Positions 17,606 to 26,127 of a DNA stretch of 64,000 nucleotides are shown piece after piece. Source of the stretch: Chryseobacterium koreense CCUG 49689 (GTDB taxonomy: Bacteria > Bacteroidota > Bacteroidia > Flavobacteriales > Weeksellaceae); the NCBI RefSeq assembly GCF_001045435.1, contig NZ_LFNG01000010.1, forward strand, positions 62,001-126,000, written 5' to 3'. The translations under genes were made by a program, and so were the position numbers. Below the pieces are notes generated by a model. The model searched no databases. It was not told the DNA's origin and saw nothing but the letters and a program-made list of their open reading frames with translations. Every line of letters starts with the position of its first letter. The stretch's first letter is position 1.

Positions 17606-18958
17606 ATGGAAAAAACCACTTTTGCCGATTTCGGGTTGTCTGAGAGAATTCTGGATGTGCTCGCTGATTCCAACCTTTTTGAACCCACACCGATTCAGGA
17701 GAAAGCCTTTAAGCCGATTCTTTCGGGAAGAGATGTGATGGGAATTGCACAAACCGGAACCGGGAAAACTTTGGCGTACCTTCTTCCGGTCCTGAAAAAC
17801 TGGAAGTACAGCAAAAGTGGAAATCCGACTGTTTTGATTTTGGTTCCGACAAGAGAATTGGTCGTTCAGGTTGCAGAAATTCTGGAAAATTTAACGCAAA
17901 ACCTGACGGCGCGTGTCATTGGAATATATGGAGGAAAAAACATTAATACCCAAAAATTACTGTTCAACGATGGTTGCGATATTTTGGTCGGAACTCCGGG
18001 AAGAGTGATGGATTTGGCCATTGACAACGCGGTTTCGCTGAAGGAAGTTCAAAGACTCATCATTGACGAGTTTGATGAAATGCTGAATTTGGGATTTCGT
18101 CCGCAACTGACTCACATTTTCGAAATGATGCGCGAAAAAAGACAAAACATCCTTTTCTCAGCCACGATGACAGAAGCGGTAGATGCGATGTTGGACGAAT
18201 ATTTCGCAAATCCAGTCGAGATTTCTTTGGCAAAATCAGGAACACCGCTGGAAAAAATTGAACAAATCGGTTACAAGGTTGAAAACTTTAACACCAAAAT
18301 CAATCTTCTTGAAAATCTTTTGAAAACAGATCCGGATTTTTCCAAAGTACTGATTTTCTGCAACAATAAAAAACACGCCGATTATCTTTTCACGAAAATC
18401 GATGAACTTTTCCCGGAAGAATTTGACGTGATCCATTCTAATAAATCCCAAAATTACCGTTTGAACGCAATGCGGAAATTTGAACTTGAGGAAATCCGGG
18501 GTTTGATCACGACCGATATTATGGCCAGAGGACTCGATATTTCGAATATCACCCACGTCATCAATTTTGAAATCCCGGAAGTGCCGGAACAATATATCCA
18601 CAGAATCGGAAGAACCGGAAGAGCCGATAAAGATGGAATTGCCATTTCTTTGATCACCAAAAAAGAGGAACCCCAACTTTTGGAAATTGAGGTTTTGATG
18701 GATAAAGAACTTTCGATGAAGGATTTTCCTTCTGAAGTGAAAATCAATCCGGTCAAAATTGCCTCCGAAAAAGAGGAAGTGCAGATGAAAAATGCGCACA
18801 CTGTGAAGCTGGAAGAAGGTGGCGGCGCTTTCCACGAGAAAAAGGAAAAAAATCAGAAGGAAAACTGGGGCGGTCCACACAAAAGAAAACCGCCGAAAAA
18901 AGTGGGTGCCAATCGTGCCCAACAAAAGGCGAAGTCAAAGGCAAAGCGGAAAAAATAG
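17606..18958 (+). CDS. DEAD-box ATP-dependent RNA helicase
   Basis: A 450-residue helicase with the ordered motifs: Q motif FEPTPIQEKAF, motif I AQTGTGKT, Ia PTRELVVQ, Ib GTPGRVMD, motif II present as DEFD rather than DEAD (IIDEFDEML), motif III SAT, and motif VI HRIGRTGR. A basic, Lys-rich tail (about residues 400-450) probably binds RNA. It resembles the RhlE/CshA-like group and likely acts on rRNA or mRNA structure. The start is set at 17606 (MEKTTFADFGLSE); the frame extends further left but without family similarity. A TACATTTG -7 box ends four bases before the ATG. Confidence 0.93.
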   Translation: MEKTTFADFGLSERILDVLADSNLFEPTPIQEKAFKPILSGRDVMGIAQTGTGKTLAYLLPVLKNWKYSKSGNPTVLILVPTRELVVQVAEILENLTQNLTARVIGIYGGKNINTQKLLFNDGCDILVGTPGRVMDLAIDNAVSLKEVQRLIIDEFDEMLNLGFRPQLTHIFEMMREKRQNILFSATMTEAVDAMLDEYFANPVEISLAKSGTPLEKIEQIGYKVENFNTKINLLENLLKTDPDFSKVLIFCNNKKHADYLFTKIDELFPEEFDVIHSNKSQNYRLNAMRKFELEEIRGLITTDIMARGLDISNITHVINFEIPEVPEQYIHRIGRTGRADKDGIAISLITKKEEPQLLEIEVLMDKELSMKDFPSEVKINPVKIASEKEEVQMKNAHTVKLEEGGGAFHEKKEKNQKENWGGPHKRKPPKKVGANRAQQKAKSKAKRKK

Positions 18959-18977
18959 TCTTAACTGGAGAGTGAAT

Positions 18978-19661
18978 TTACTGTTCTTTTGGAGGTATGT
19001 TTTCCAAATTTCCGTCATTTTGGTCCGTTGAAACCTTATGTTTTGGCAGATAATTCAAAAGATTTTGGTCATTGTGCTCTTCACGTTTCGGAGATCGGTA
19101 AACGGATTTATTTTTTCGGGCCAGCTTTTTTTCTTCACTGGCGGTCAAACTGGTAATTTCGCCCACCGTCAAAATTCTAACTCCTTTAGAACGTTTGGAT
19201 TTCGATTTACGGACGTCAAAATCTTTCAATTCATAATAAATCTGGTTTCCGGTAGTGGTTTCTGTTGTCACCAGTTGATACTCATTTGAACTGTTCTTGG
19301 ACAATTCATAGTAAAGTGTTCTGGGAATGAGCGGTAATTGAAATAAGTATGCGTAATCTTCCTGAAACCAGTCGAATTGGTTGTCGGGAGTCAAGATTGC
19401 GACTTCTTCCACCATGTTGAATACTGCGGTTGAATCTTGATCTGTATTGGCTCTAATGAAATCACGTAAATCTGATTGCATTTCGGTGGGAGCAAAATAA
19501 ACCACATTCACCACATCACTTTCGGCTGCGTCAAAATATTCATAGAAAACCCCGTCATATTTTATTTTTTGAACTTCCCAGGATTTGCCAGACATTTTGT
19601 TTTTTTGCGAAAAAAATTGGACAGCAAGGAGTAAGCTGAAAATCAGGTAGATTTTTTTCAT
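18978..19661 (-). CDS. Secreted protein, unnamed family (paralogue of 22240-22929)
   Basis: A 227-residue protein with a Sec signal peptide (MKKIYLIFSLLLAVQFFSQ) and a mature domain that I do not recognise from named families. It clearly resembles the protein at 22240-22929: both have W-x-(V/I)QKIKY-x-G-x-FY-x-YF near the N-terminus, LP-x-(I/L)PRT-x-x-YE in the middle and GNQIY near residue 145. Here the C-terminus is a basic Lys/Arg/Ser-rich tail, not a T9SS sorting domain, so export beyond the periplasm is uncertain. The ATG at 19661 is preferred over a TTG one codon earlier. Confidence 0.75.
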   Translation of the reverse strand: MKKIYLIFSLLLAVQFFSQKNKMSGKSWEVQKIKYDGVFYEYFDAAESDVVNVVYFAPTEMQSDLRDFIRANTDQDSTAVFNMVEEVAILTPDNQFDWFQEDYAYLFQLPLIPRTLYYELSKNSSNEYQLVTTETTTGNQIYYELKDFDVRKSKSKRSKGVRILTVGEITSLTASEEKKLARKNKSVYRSPKREEHNDQNLLNYLPKHKVSTDQNDGNLENIPPKEQ

Positions 19662-19840
19662 CAATTGTGTTTTTACAAAATTAAGAAAAAAAAATGTTTT
19701 AAAATGCTGTAATGTAATAATTTATAGGGTTTAAAGAGGTGGGTTTCTAAATCTTTTGCTGCGGGACAAGTAACTTTGTATTTTCAAATCGGAGTAGAAT
19801 GCAACATTTTATTACGAAAAATTAGGCATCGTAAAAGAGT

Positions 19841-19863
19841 GGCTGAACTTGTCCGGTTCAGCC
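19841..19863. other. Hairpin without T-run in gap 19665-19909
   Basis: GGCTGAAC pairs with GTTCAGCC over a 7-base loop. The surrounding 245 bases hold no gene I can support; there is no T-run that would make it a normal terminator. Confidence 0.4.
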
Positions 19864-19909
19864 TGCAATAGGGAATTCCAAACTTTTTAGAGCGGGTAAA
19901 TCGAAAAAA

Positions 19910-20869
19910 TTATGGTTTGATCGGCTCGATCTTATTTTCGATCAGGATTTCGTTGAATTTATCCAGTTTGTTCTGTTCCTTCATTTTTCGGTAAATATAG
20001 ATGATGATGGTTTCCGCATCTGCTCTGTATGGAGATTTCAAGGTGGTGTAGGCGTTAAATGCCTTGCACATATAACCCAGGCTTTTTTCGTATTCTTGCA
20101 GATGTTGATAGTAAATCTGCCCAATTCCGTAGTAAACTTCGGGATCACCCGGATAGTATTTCTCAAAATTTTCAAATGCGGCGATTGCTTTTTGAAATTC
20201 TTTACTGTAACTGTAGGCAATCGGAAGGTTTTGCAACGGCATTTTTCCCGAAGGATTAATGGCGAGTGATTTTTGATAAGCCTCGATTGATTTGTCATAA
20301 AGTTTTAGCCTTCTATAGGTGAGTCCCAAATTATCCCATGCATAAGCAAATCCCGGATCTTCCTTTACCGCCTTTTCAAATTTTTTCCGTGCATTTTCCC
20401 AGTTTTCTTTTCGGTTTTCAGCCAAACCATCATTGTATGCTGTGCTTGCCGCTTTATTTTTGGGAACGTAGGCTTCTGCTTCACGTTCCACAGTGGAAAT
20501 TGCACTTTTCACCGATTCACAATGGTCTAAAAGATAGTTCTGGATTTCATAAAAATATTTTTTATAGTCTTCGGATTCTTTGTTGCTATTGACTTCAATA
20601 TTAACATTTTTGGCTTCCGTTGGATTTTCTGCCACCATTGCCATTTTGGCTCCCAGTTGATAAATGAGGACCTGTTTGTCTATGCATTGGCTGATTTCTT
20701 CGTTGATCTCAAACTTTTCTTTGTGGACTATATTGATGGAATCAGTGCATTTGCAGGCATCTTTCGAAACATTCTGGAGCAGTTCTTTTTTCGTGGGGAG
20801 TGCTTTGGTTTTTTGGGAGTGCAGGAAAATTCCGCAAAAAAGATAAAAGATTAGTAAGTTTTTTTTCAT
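19910..20869 (-). CDS. Secreted tetratricopeptide-repeat protein
   Basis: The 319-residue protein has a signal peptide (MKKNLLIFYLFCGIFLHSQ) and three to four TPR units in residues ~150-290, for example AYNDGLAENRKENWENARKKF, YAWDNLGLTYRRLKLYDKSI and DPEVYYGIGQIYYQHLQEYE. The N-terminal region (20-140) has paired cysteines (CKCTD and CIDKQ) and no assignable domain. It is probably a periplasmic scaffold; partners are unknown. Confidence 0.8.
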   Translation of the reverse strand: MKKNLLIFYLFCGIFLHSQKTKALPTKKELLQNVSKDACKCTDSINIVHKEKFEINEEISQCIDKQVLIYQLGAKMAMVAENPTEAKNVNIEVNSNKESEDYKKYFYEIQNYLLDHCESVKSAISTVEREAEAYVPKNKAASTAYNDGLAENRKENWENARKKFEKAVKEDPGFAYAWDNLGLTYRRLKLYDKSIEAYQKSLAINPSGKMPLQNLPIAYSYSKEFQKAIAAFENFEKYYPGDPEVYYGIGQIYYQHLQEYEKSLGYMCKAFNAYTTLKSPYRADAETIIIYIYRKMKEQNKLDKFNEILIENKIEPIKP

Positions 20870-21103
20870 GGCGAATTTATTTGTGGGGTCTTTTTGCTTT
20901 TAGAAAATGAAAGTTAAAGAAATAAGTTCAAATAATCGTGAATATCAATTCTAAAATCCTGATATAAACAGATAATCAGCTATTTATTTTTTTATCTAAG
21001 ACGAATGTGAAAGTAATTTATTAATCAGATCTATTAAAAAGGGTGATTTCACTATGCGTTAAATAAAAAAGTTGCTGTAATTTTATCGCACAAAACACAC
21101 ATT

Positions 21104-22054
21104 ATGAAAAAAATCTTTCTTTTGGGAAGTGCATTCTTTGCATTTCTAGTAATCCGCGCGCAAGTAGGTATCAATACGCAAACTCCTACTACTACATTTC
21201 AAATCGAAGGTAAGTCACCTGCAACACAAGTCGAGGGAGCAATTGTGCCACGATACACAGGGGACCAAGTCTATGCAATGCCAATTTACCCGGGAGCTCC
21301 TAACCAGGTAACTACGGTCTCACAAGACAATGAAGCAAATCTGGTTTATGTGACCAGTGCCGCATCTGCAGCCAATAATATCAAAGGTGAGCGGGGAGAA
21401 TTTCTGACCACTTCAGGCTTCTTTTTTTGGGATCCTAACAGTGGGAATGTTGATGCAACCAGTCCCACCGGTAAAAAAGGTCAGTGGAGAAGACTTTTTG
21501 TTGCTTCCCGAACTGCATCCGGAAATGATGGGGTGGTGAAAGTGAATTCAGGAGTGGGAGGGGCTAAACCGACCCTGAGTTTGGGTCCAGCCGGAAATAC
21601 TTACGGTCCTCGGCAGCAAATACTTTATACCACTCCGCTGGTTTTTGCCGATTTCCCCACAACAAGTTGGCCCGAGAATACGATTCCATATCCTGGCGTT
21701 ACCGCAAATATCTATACGGGGACCACAGCGGGAACACAACGCTGGAGAGAAAACCCGATTGAAGGGCAGGTGCATATTTGGAGGTTATTGGTCACGATTA
21801 CTGCAGGTAACAATAGTAACGGCTCTGTGAAAGCGACGTTTTTGAACCCGGATTCTGGCTTTGAAATCAATTCCATTGCATTAATTCCGTCGGGAACTTC
21901 AGGATTGGCTAAGCCACTTACTTTCTACTTCTACACCATTGCGGATCCACAAAGTATTCCAGTTGGAAAAGGTTATCAGCTTTTCTTGGAGAGTGACATT
22001 TCTTCAACAATAGTAGTGGACTCATTCACCAGGATATCTTTGTTTAAAGACTAA
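21104..22054 (+). CDS. Secreted structural-type protein of unknown function
   Basis: A 316-residue protein with a signal peptide (to about residue 20, VIRAQ) followed by VGINTQTPTTTFQIEGK, an opening shared by many secreted flavobacterial proteins that resemble the repeats of tail-fibre-like surface proteins. The rest is rich in G, T, P and S, with no catalytic motif and no T9SS tail. A surface or matrix role is a guess. A strong terminator follows. Confidence 0.65.
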   Translation: MKKIFLLGSAFFAFLVIRAQVGINTQTPTTTFQIEGKSPATQVEGAIVPRYTGDQVYAMPIYPGAPNQVTTVSQDNEANLVYVTSAASAANNIKGERGEFLTTSGFFFWDPNSGNVDATSPTGKKGQWRRLFVASRTASGNDGVVKVNSGVGGAKPTLSLGPAGNTYGPRQQILYTTPLVFADFPTTSWPENTIPYPGVTANIYTGTTAGTQRWRENPIEGQVHIWRLLVTITAGNNSNGSVKATFLNPDSGFEINSIALIPSGTSGLAKPLTFYFYTIADPQSIPVGKGYQLFLESDISSTIVVDSFTRISLFKD

Positions 22055-22140
22055 ATTCGAAAATCAGCTTTTGAATTTTGCAGATGCAGAACGCAATGCA
22101 AACCACGACAGATTCTAAAAATACCAAATGATGAAAAGGG

Positions 22141-22168
22141 CAGCTCAATTTTGAGCTGTTCTTTTTTT
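22141..22168 (+). terminator. Intrinsic terminator after secreted protein gene
   Basis: CAGCTCA-AATT-TGAGCTG followed by TTCTTTTTTT, 87 bases after the stop codon. Confidence 0.85.
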
Positions 22169-22239
22169 GAACTTTAAATTGGCAAAAATTAAAAATAAAT
22201 TCTATCATGGGTGTGATTTTTACCAAAAATAGCATCTAC

Positions 22240-22929
22240 CTATTTTTTCAATATTTTGCTGGGATTTTCGTTATTCACCCGAACGAAATAGATTCCCGCT
22301 GGGAAAGATTGCAGGCTGATTTCGATCGAATTTTTGTCTTTGACAAATGTATGGTAGAATGATTTTCCTGTTGAATCCGTAATACTTATTGACGCGTTCT
22401 TTTGAAGGTTTTCGATTTTTAAGATATCTGAAACTGGATTGGGATAGATAAAGATTTTACTTTTAATGGATTCGCTTGAAGCCAGAATGTGGGTAAGAAA
22501 GTAGATTTGGTTGCCATTTTCCACGTCGGTTAGAACAAGATGCACATTATAAGGTGGACTTGTTGTGATCTCGTAGTTAAAGGTTCGCGGAAGTTGGGGC
22601 AGAAGAAAAATATTGGCAAAATTGGATTCAAACAGATCGAAATTGGGATCAGGAGATTGCATCAAGGTACCCCCAAAGCTGCTGATGGTAATTTGAGTAT
22701 CGGTCAGTGATGAGATGTTTCCTTGAAAACTATTGAAAAGATAAGTTTCCATTGTTTTGGAAGAAAAGGTAGTTTCATTATTGTAGGCAGAAGGATCCGG
22801 AATCGTCGGGGTGAAATATTGGTAAAAATTTCCCTGATATTTAATTTTTTGAATCGCCCAAATTCCGGGAATCTCACCAAATAAATTGCTTCCTACCAAA
22901 AACAGGAAACAGATTAATGCTTTTTTCAT
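22240..22929 (-). CDS. T9SS cargo: unnamed secreted family with type A sorting domain
   Basis: A 229-residue protein with signal peptide (MKKALICFLFLVGSNLFG), a middle domain homologous to the product of 18978-19661 (WAIQKIKYQGNFYQYF; LPQLPRTFNYE; GNQIYF), and a C-terminal T9SS type A sorting domain from about residue 158 (IYPNPVSDILKIENL, then SITDSTGKSFYH and FPAGIYFVRV). It is thus expected to be exported through the GldLMN-powered T9SS and to reach the surface or medium. The middle-domain function is unknown. Confidence 0.8.
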   Translation of the reverse strand: MKKALICFLFLVGSNLFGEIPGIWAIQKIKYQGNFYQYFTPTIPDPSAYNNETTFSSKTMETYLFNSFQGNISSLTDTQITISSFGGTLMQSPDPNFDLFESNFANIFLLPQLPRTFNYEITTSPPYNVHLVLTDVENGNQIYFLTHILASSESIKSKIFIYPNPVSDILKIENLQKNASISITDSTGKSFYHTFVKDKNSIEISLQSFPAGIYFVRVNNENPSKILKK

Positions 22930-22995
22930 GGTTATTGTGTTTTCTATATTGGATAAAGTTAAGAAGAAATATGGCTCAAAAATTCATTTCTTCCA

Positions 22996-23024
22996 TAAAA
23001 AAAGCACCGCAATAAATGCGGTGC
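22996..23024 (-). terminator. Intrinsic terminator after sahH
   Basis: GCACCGCA pairs with TGCGGTGC over a 5-base loop; on the minus strand the stem runs into seven T. It lies 39 bases past the sahH stop. Confidence 0.85.
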
Positions 23025-23062
23025 CTAATTTGTTAGTCGGAATTTTCTTCAGACTTCCCTTC

Positions 23063-24376
23063 TTAATATCTGTAATATTCCGGTTTGAAAGGTCCTTCCA
23101 CTTCCACACCGATATATTTTGCCTGTTCCGGGGAAAGTGTTTCCAGTTCCACGCCTATTTTTTTCAGGTGAAGGTTTGCGACTTTCTCGTCCAATTTTTT
23201 AGGCAAAGTATAAACTTCGTTTTGATAAGCTGCAGAGTTGGTCCAAAGTTCGATCTGTGCTAAAGTCTGGTTGGAGAAGGAGTTGCTCATTACAAAACTT
23301 GGGTGGCCAGTTGCGCAACCAAGGTTTACCAAACGACCTTCGGCCAGAATGATGATGTCTTTTCCGTCCACATTATAAATGTCAACCTGTGGTTTTACTT
23401 CAGATTTTGTGGAACCGTAATTTTCGTTTAGCCAAGCCATGTCGATTTCATTGTCGAAGTGACCGATATTACAAACGATGGTTTTATCCTTCATTTTTTT
23501 GAAATGTTCGGCTCTCACAATATTGAAGTTTCCGGTAGTGGTAATGATGATATCCGCGTTTTCGATCACAGTATCCAGTTTTTTCACCTCAAAACCTTCC
23601 ATTGCAGCTTGCAACGCACAGATGGGGTCAATTTCTGTAACGGTCACGATAGAACCTGCTCCTCTGAAGGAAGCTGCAGTTCCTTTTCCTACATCGCCGT
23701 AGCCACAAACGATGACTCTTTTTCCGGCCAGCATCACATCGGTCGCTCTTCTGATCGCATCTACCGCAGATTCTCTACAACCGTATTTGTTGTCGAATTT
23801 TGATTTGGTTACGGAATCATTCACATTGATTGCAGGCATCACCAAAGTTCCGTTTTGCATTCTTTCATAAAGTCTGTGAACTCCGGTTGTGGTTTCTTCT
23901 GAAAGACCTTTGATGTCTTTGGTCAATTCCGGGTAGCGGTCGAAAACCATATTGGTCAAGTCTCCACCATCATCCAAAATCATGTTTAAAGGTTTTCTGT
24001 CTTCACCAAAGAACAATGTCTGCTCAATGCACCAATCGAACTCTTCTTCATTCATCCCCTTCCAAGCATAAACCGGTATTCCTGCTGCTGCGATTGCTGC
24101 TGCTGCGTGATCTTGGGTTGAAAAAATATTACAAGAAGACCAGGTAACATCTGCACCCAAAGCAACCAAGGTTTCAATCAAAACAGCGGTTTGGATGGTC
24201 ATGTGAAGGCAGCCGGCGATCCTTGCACCTTTCAAAGGTTGGGATGGACCATATTCTTCACGGATTGCCATCAAGCCCGGCATTTCTGCTTCCGCAAGCT
24301 GAATTTCTTTTCGTCCCCATTCAGCCAGGGAAATATCCTTAACTTTGTAAGGAATGTATTGTGTTGTAGTTTCCAT
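23063..24376 (-). CDS. sahH: Adenosylhomocysteinase
   Basis: SahH (437 residues) splits S-adenosylhomocysteine into adenosine and homocysteine, relieving inhibition of methyltransferases. Visible motifs are [16 protein letters not shown] (substrate), [21 protein letters not shown] with the catalytic Lys/Asp, and the NAD-binding [17 protein letters not shown]. The C-terminus ends PFKPEYYRY with the conserved Lys/Tyr pair that completes the NAD site of the neighbouring subunit. A consensus promoter precedes it. Confidence 0.97.
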   Translation of the reverse strand: METTTQYIPYKVKDISLAEWGRKEIQLAEAEMPGLMAIREEYGPSQPLKGARIAGCLHMTIQTAVLIETLVALGADVTWSSCNIFSTQDHAAAAIAAAGIPVYAWKGMNEEEFDWCIEQTLFFGEDRKPLNMILDDGGDLTNMVFDRYPELTKDIKGLSEETTTGVHRLYERMQNGTLVMPAINVNDSVTKSKFDNKYGCRESAVDAIRRATDVMLAGKRVIVCGYGDVGKGTAASFRGAGSIVTVTEIDPICALQAAMEGFEVKKLDTVIENADIIITTTGNFNIVRAEHFKKMKDKTIVCNIGHFDNEIDMAWLNENYGSTKSEVKPQVDIYNVDGKDIIILAEGRLVNLGCATGHPSFVMSNSFSNQTLAQIELWTNSAAYQNEVYTLPKKLDEKVANLHLKKIGVELETLSPEQAKYIGVEVEGPFKPEYYRY

Positions 24377-24395
24377 CTAATATAAAAAATTTTTG

Positions 24396-24425
24396 CAAAT
24401 TTACGAACTATAATTTGCTCCACAA
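24396..24425 (-). promoter_or_regulatory. Promoter of sahH
   Basis: On the minus strand TTG (24423-24425) and TAAATTTG (24396-24403) are 19 bases apart, an exact match to the flavobacterial consensus, giving a leader of roughly a dozen bases. It overlaps the region just before the divergent phosphopantetheinyl transferase gene. Confidence 0.75.
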
Positions 24426-24428
24426 AAT

Positions 24429-25040
24429 ATGCCTTTATACCGAGATTATTCTGATGAAAAAGCCACGATTCTGCTCTGGAAATACGATGAGAAAGAAGAG
24501 CTGAATCAGGATACTTTAGTGGAAGAAGAAAATGGTGACAAGATCAAAGACTATCATCCCACCAAACTGAAGGAACTCTTGCTGATTCGGAAAATATTGA
24601 AAACGGTATTGCCGGGACACAAGATTCTTTATGATGGCAGGACTCCTTACTTGGAGCCGAAAGATTTCGAAATTTCAATTACCCATTCCTTTCCATTTGC
24701 GGCATTGGCTTTTTCTAAAAACAAAATCGGAATCGATATTGAACCTTTTAACTCAAAAATTTTAAAGGTTCAAAATAAATTTCTTTATCCCGACCAAGCG
24801 GAATTTATTGAAAAAGGGAAGGAAGTGGCGTATCTCACCGTGATTTGGTCACTGAAAGAAAGTCTTTACAAAATCCATCATTCCAATTACTGGTCGCTGA
24901 AAAAACATTACGAAGTAAAACCCTTTGATCTGGATTTTCCTTTCAACATCATGTGCAGGGTGCATGACGAAAGGGTTTCGGATCTTTTCAAAGCACGGGT
25001 AGAGTTTTTTGACAATTATTGTTTTACCATCGTGGATTAA
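24429..25040 (+). CDS. 4'-phosphopantetheinyl transferase superfamily protein
   Basis: The 203-residue protein has the family's Mg-binding and catalytic motifs: GIDIEPF (near residue 99) and WSLKESLYKIHH (near 139), spaced as in Sfp-type enzymes. It would transfer phosphopantetheine from CoA to a carrier protein; the target (fatty-acid ACP or a secondary-metabolite carrier) cannot be inferred because no synthase is nearby. It is divergent from sahH. Confidence 0.87.
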   Translation: MPLYRDYSDEKATILLWKYDEKEELNQDTLVEEENGDKIKDYHPTKLKELLLIRKILKTVLPGHKILYDGRTPYLEPKDFEISITHSFPFAALAFSKNKIGIDIEPFNSKILKVQNKFLYPDQAEFIEKGKEVAYLTVIWSLKESLYKIHHSNYWSLKKHYEVKPFDLDFPFNIMCRVHDERVSDLFKARVEFFDNYCFTIVD

Positions 25041-25044
25041 ACAA

Positions 25045-25073
25045 AAAAGCAGAATACCGAAGTTTTCTGCTTT
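25045..25073. terminator. Bidirectional terminator between PPTase and pirin genes
   Basis: AAAGCAGAA (25046-25054) pairs with TTCTGCTTT (25065-25073). The minus-strand side has the better T-run, so it mainly serves the pirin gene; it can also stop the converging transferase transcript. Confidence 0.75.
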
Positions 25074-25122
25074 AACAATTCTTTTTTTTAACTCTTCAAA
25101 TTGAAACGTTTTTTTCCGTTTC

Positions 25123-26010
25123 TCAATCTTCTAAGTATCCAAATCTTCCGTTATTGTAATCGTCGAAAGCCTGAATGATTTCTTCGCGGGTGTTCATCAC
25201 AAACGGTCCGTGAGGAAAAATTGGTTCGTTTAAAGGTGCTCCGCTCATTACTAAGACGATGGAGTCTTCTGTGGCTTCAATCGTGAAATCTTCTCCATCA
25301 TTTTCGAACAAAACCAAATGATCTGTCGGAACTTTTTCTACTCCATTCACGGTGATTTTTCCTTCGATGACTAATGCGGCAGTCGCGAAACTGGCAGGAA
25401 AACTGAAATCTGCTTTTCCACCCGATTTCAATTTGGCATTCATTAGATTTACCGGACTGAAAGTAGTTGCAGGTCCTTTCTCACCATTGTATTCTCCGGC
25501 AATAATTTCTATGAAGCCATTTTCACCCAAATCAACATTGGTCATCTCAGAATTCTTGAGGGCTTGATATTTTGGGCGAGTCATCTTGTCTTTTGCCGGA
25601 AGATTCACCCAAAGTTGCACCATCTGGAAAATCCCGCCTTCTTTTGCCCACTCGGTTTCATGGAACTCTTTGTGCAAAACTCCTGATGCGGCGGTCATCC
25701 ATTGCACGTCTCCCTGTTCTATAATCCCACCTCCTCCTGAGCTGTCGCTGTGTTCCACCTTGCCTTGATAGGCGATCGTCACAGTTTCAAAACCCCGGTG
25801 CGGATGGACTCCAACTCCTCGGGGATGGTCTGTTCCTGAAAAATGGAATTTCGAATTGTAATCCAGCATAAGGAACGGGTCCATTCTCTTCATGTCCAAA
25901 TGATAACCGCTTGGAATGAAGTTGTGCACTCTGAAACCATCACCCACAAAATGTGCTGGTTTTGGTGCAGCGATTAACTCGATTTTTTTGGTTGACATTT
26001 TAAATCTCAT
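25123..26010 (-). CDS. Pirin family protein
   Basis: A 295-residue classic pirin with two cupins. The metal site is in GVHPHRGFETVTIAY (near residue 65) and the second His/Glu set in GVLHKEFHETEWA (near 110). The C-terminal domain ends with PLNEPIFPHGPFVMNTREEI, typical of pirins. Possible roles are quercetinase-like oxygenase or transcription cofactor; unknown here. The second in-frame Met (codon 5) is an alternative start. A TATTTTTG -7 box lies at 26022-26029 on the minus strand. Confidence 0.88.
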   Translation of the reverse strand: MRFKMSTKKIELIAAPKPAHFVGDGFRVHNFIPSGYHLDMKRMDPFLMLDYNSKFHFSGTDHPRGVGVHPHRGFETVTIAYQGKVEHSDSSGGGGIIEQGDVQWMTAASGVLHKEFHETEWAKEGGIFQMVQLWVNLPAKDKMTRPKYQALKNSEMTNVDLGENGFIEIIAGEYNGEKGPATTFSPVNLMNAKLKSGGKADFSFPASFATAALVIEGKITVNGVEKVPTDHLVLFENDGEDFTIEATEDSIVLVMSGAPLNEPIFPHGPFVMNTREEIIQAFDDYNNGRFGYLED

Positions 26011-26127
26011 TTTTTATGGTACAAAAATACGAGAGATGTTGTGGACAAACATTGATGTAGGGTAAGAACTGCAATTGATTGATAATCTTTGTGTTTAGAT
26101 TAGCATTCGCTCCTGAATCGCCGCTGG

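Noticed and set aside
18236-18925. 229-codon minus-strand frame inside the helicase gene
   Set aside because: Antisense shadow with very high Phe/His content and no recognisable motif.
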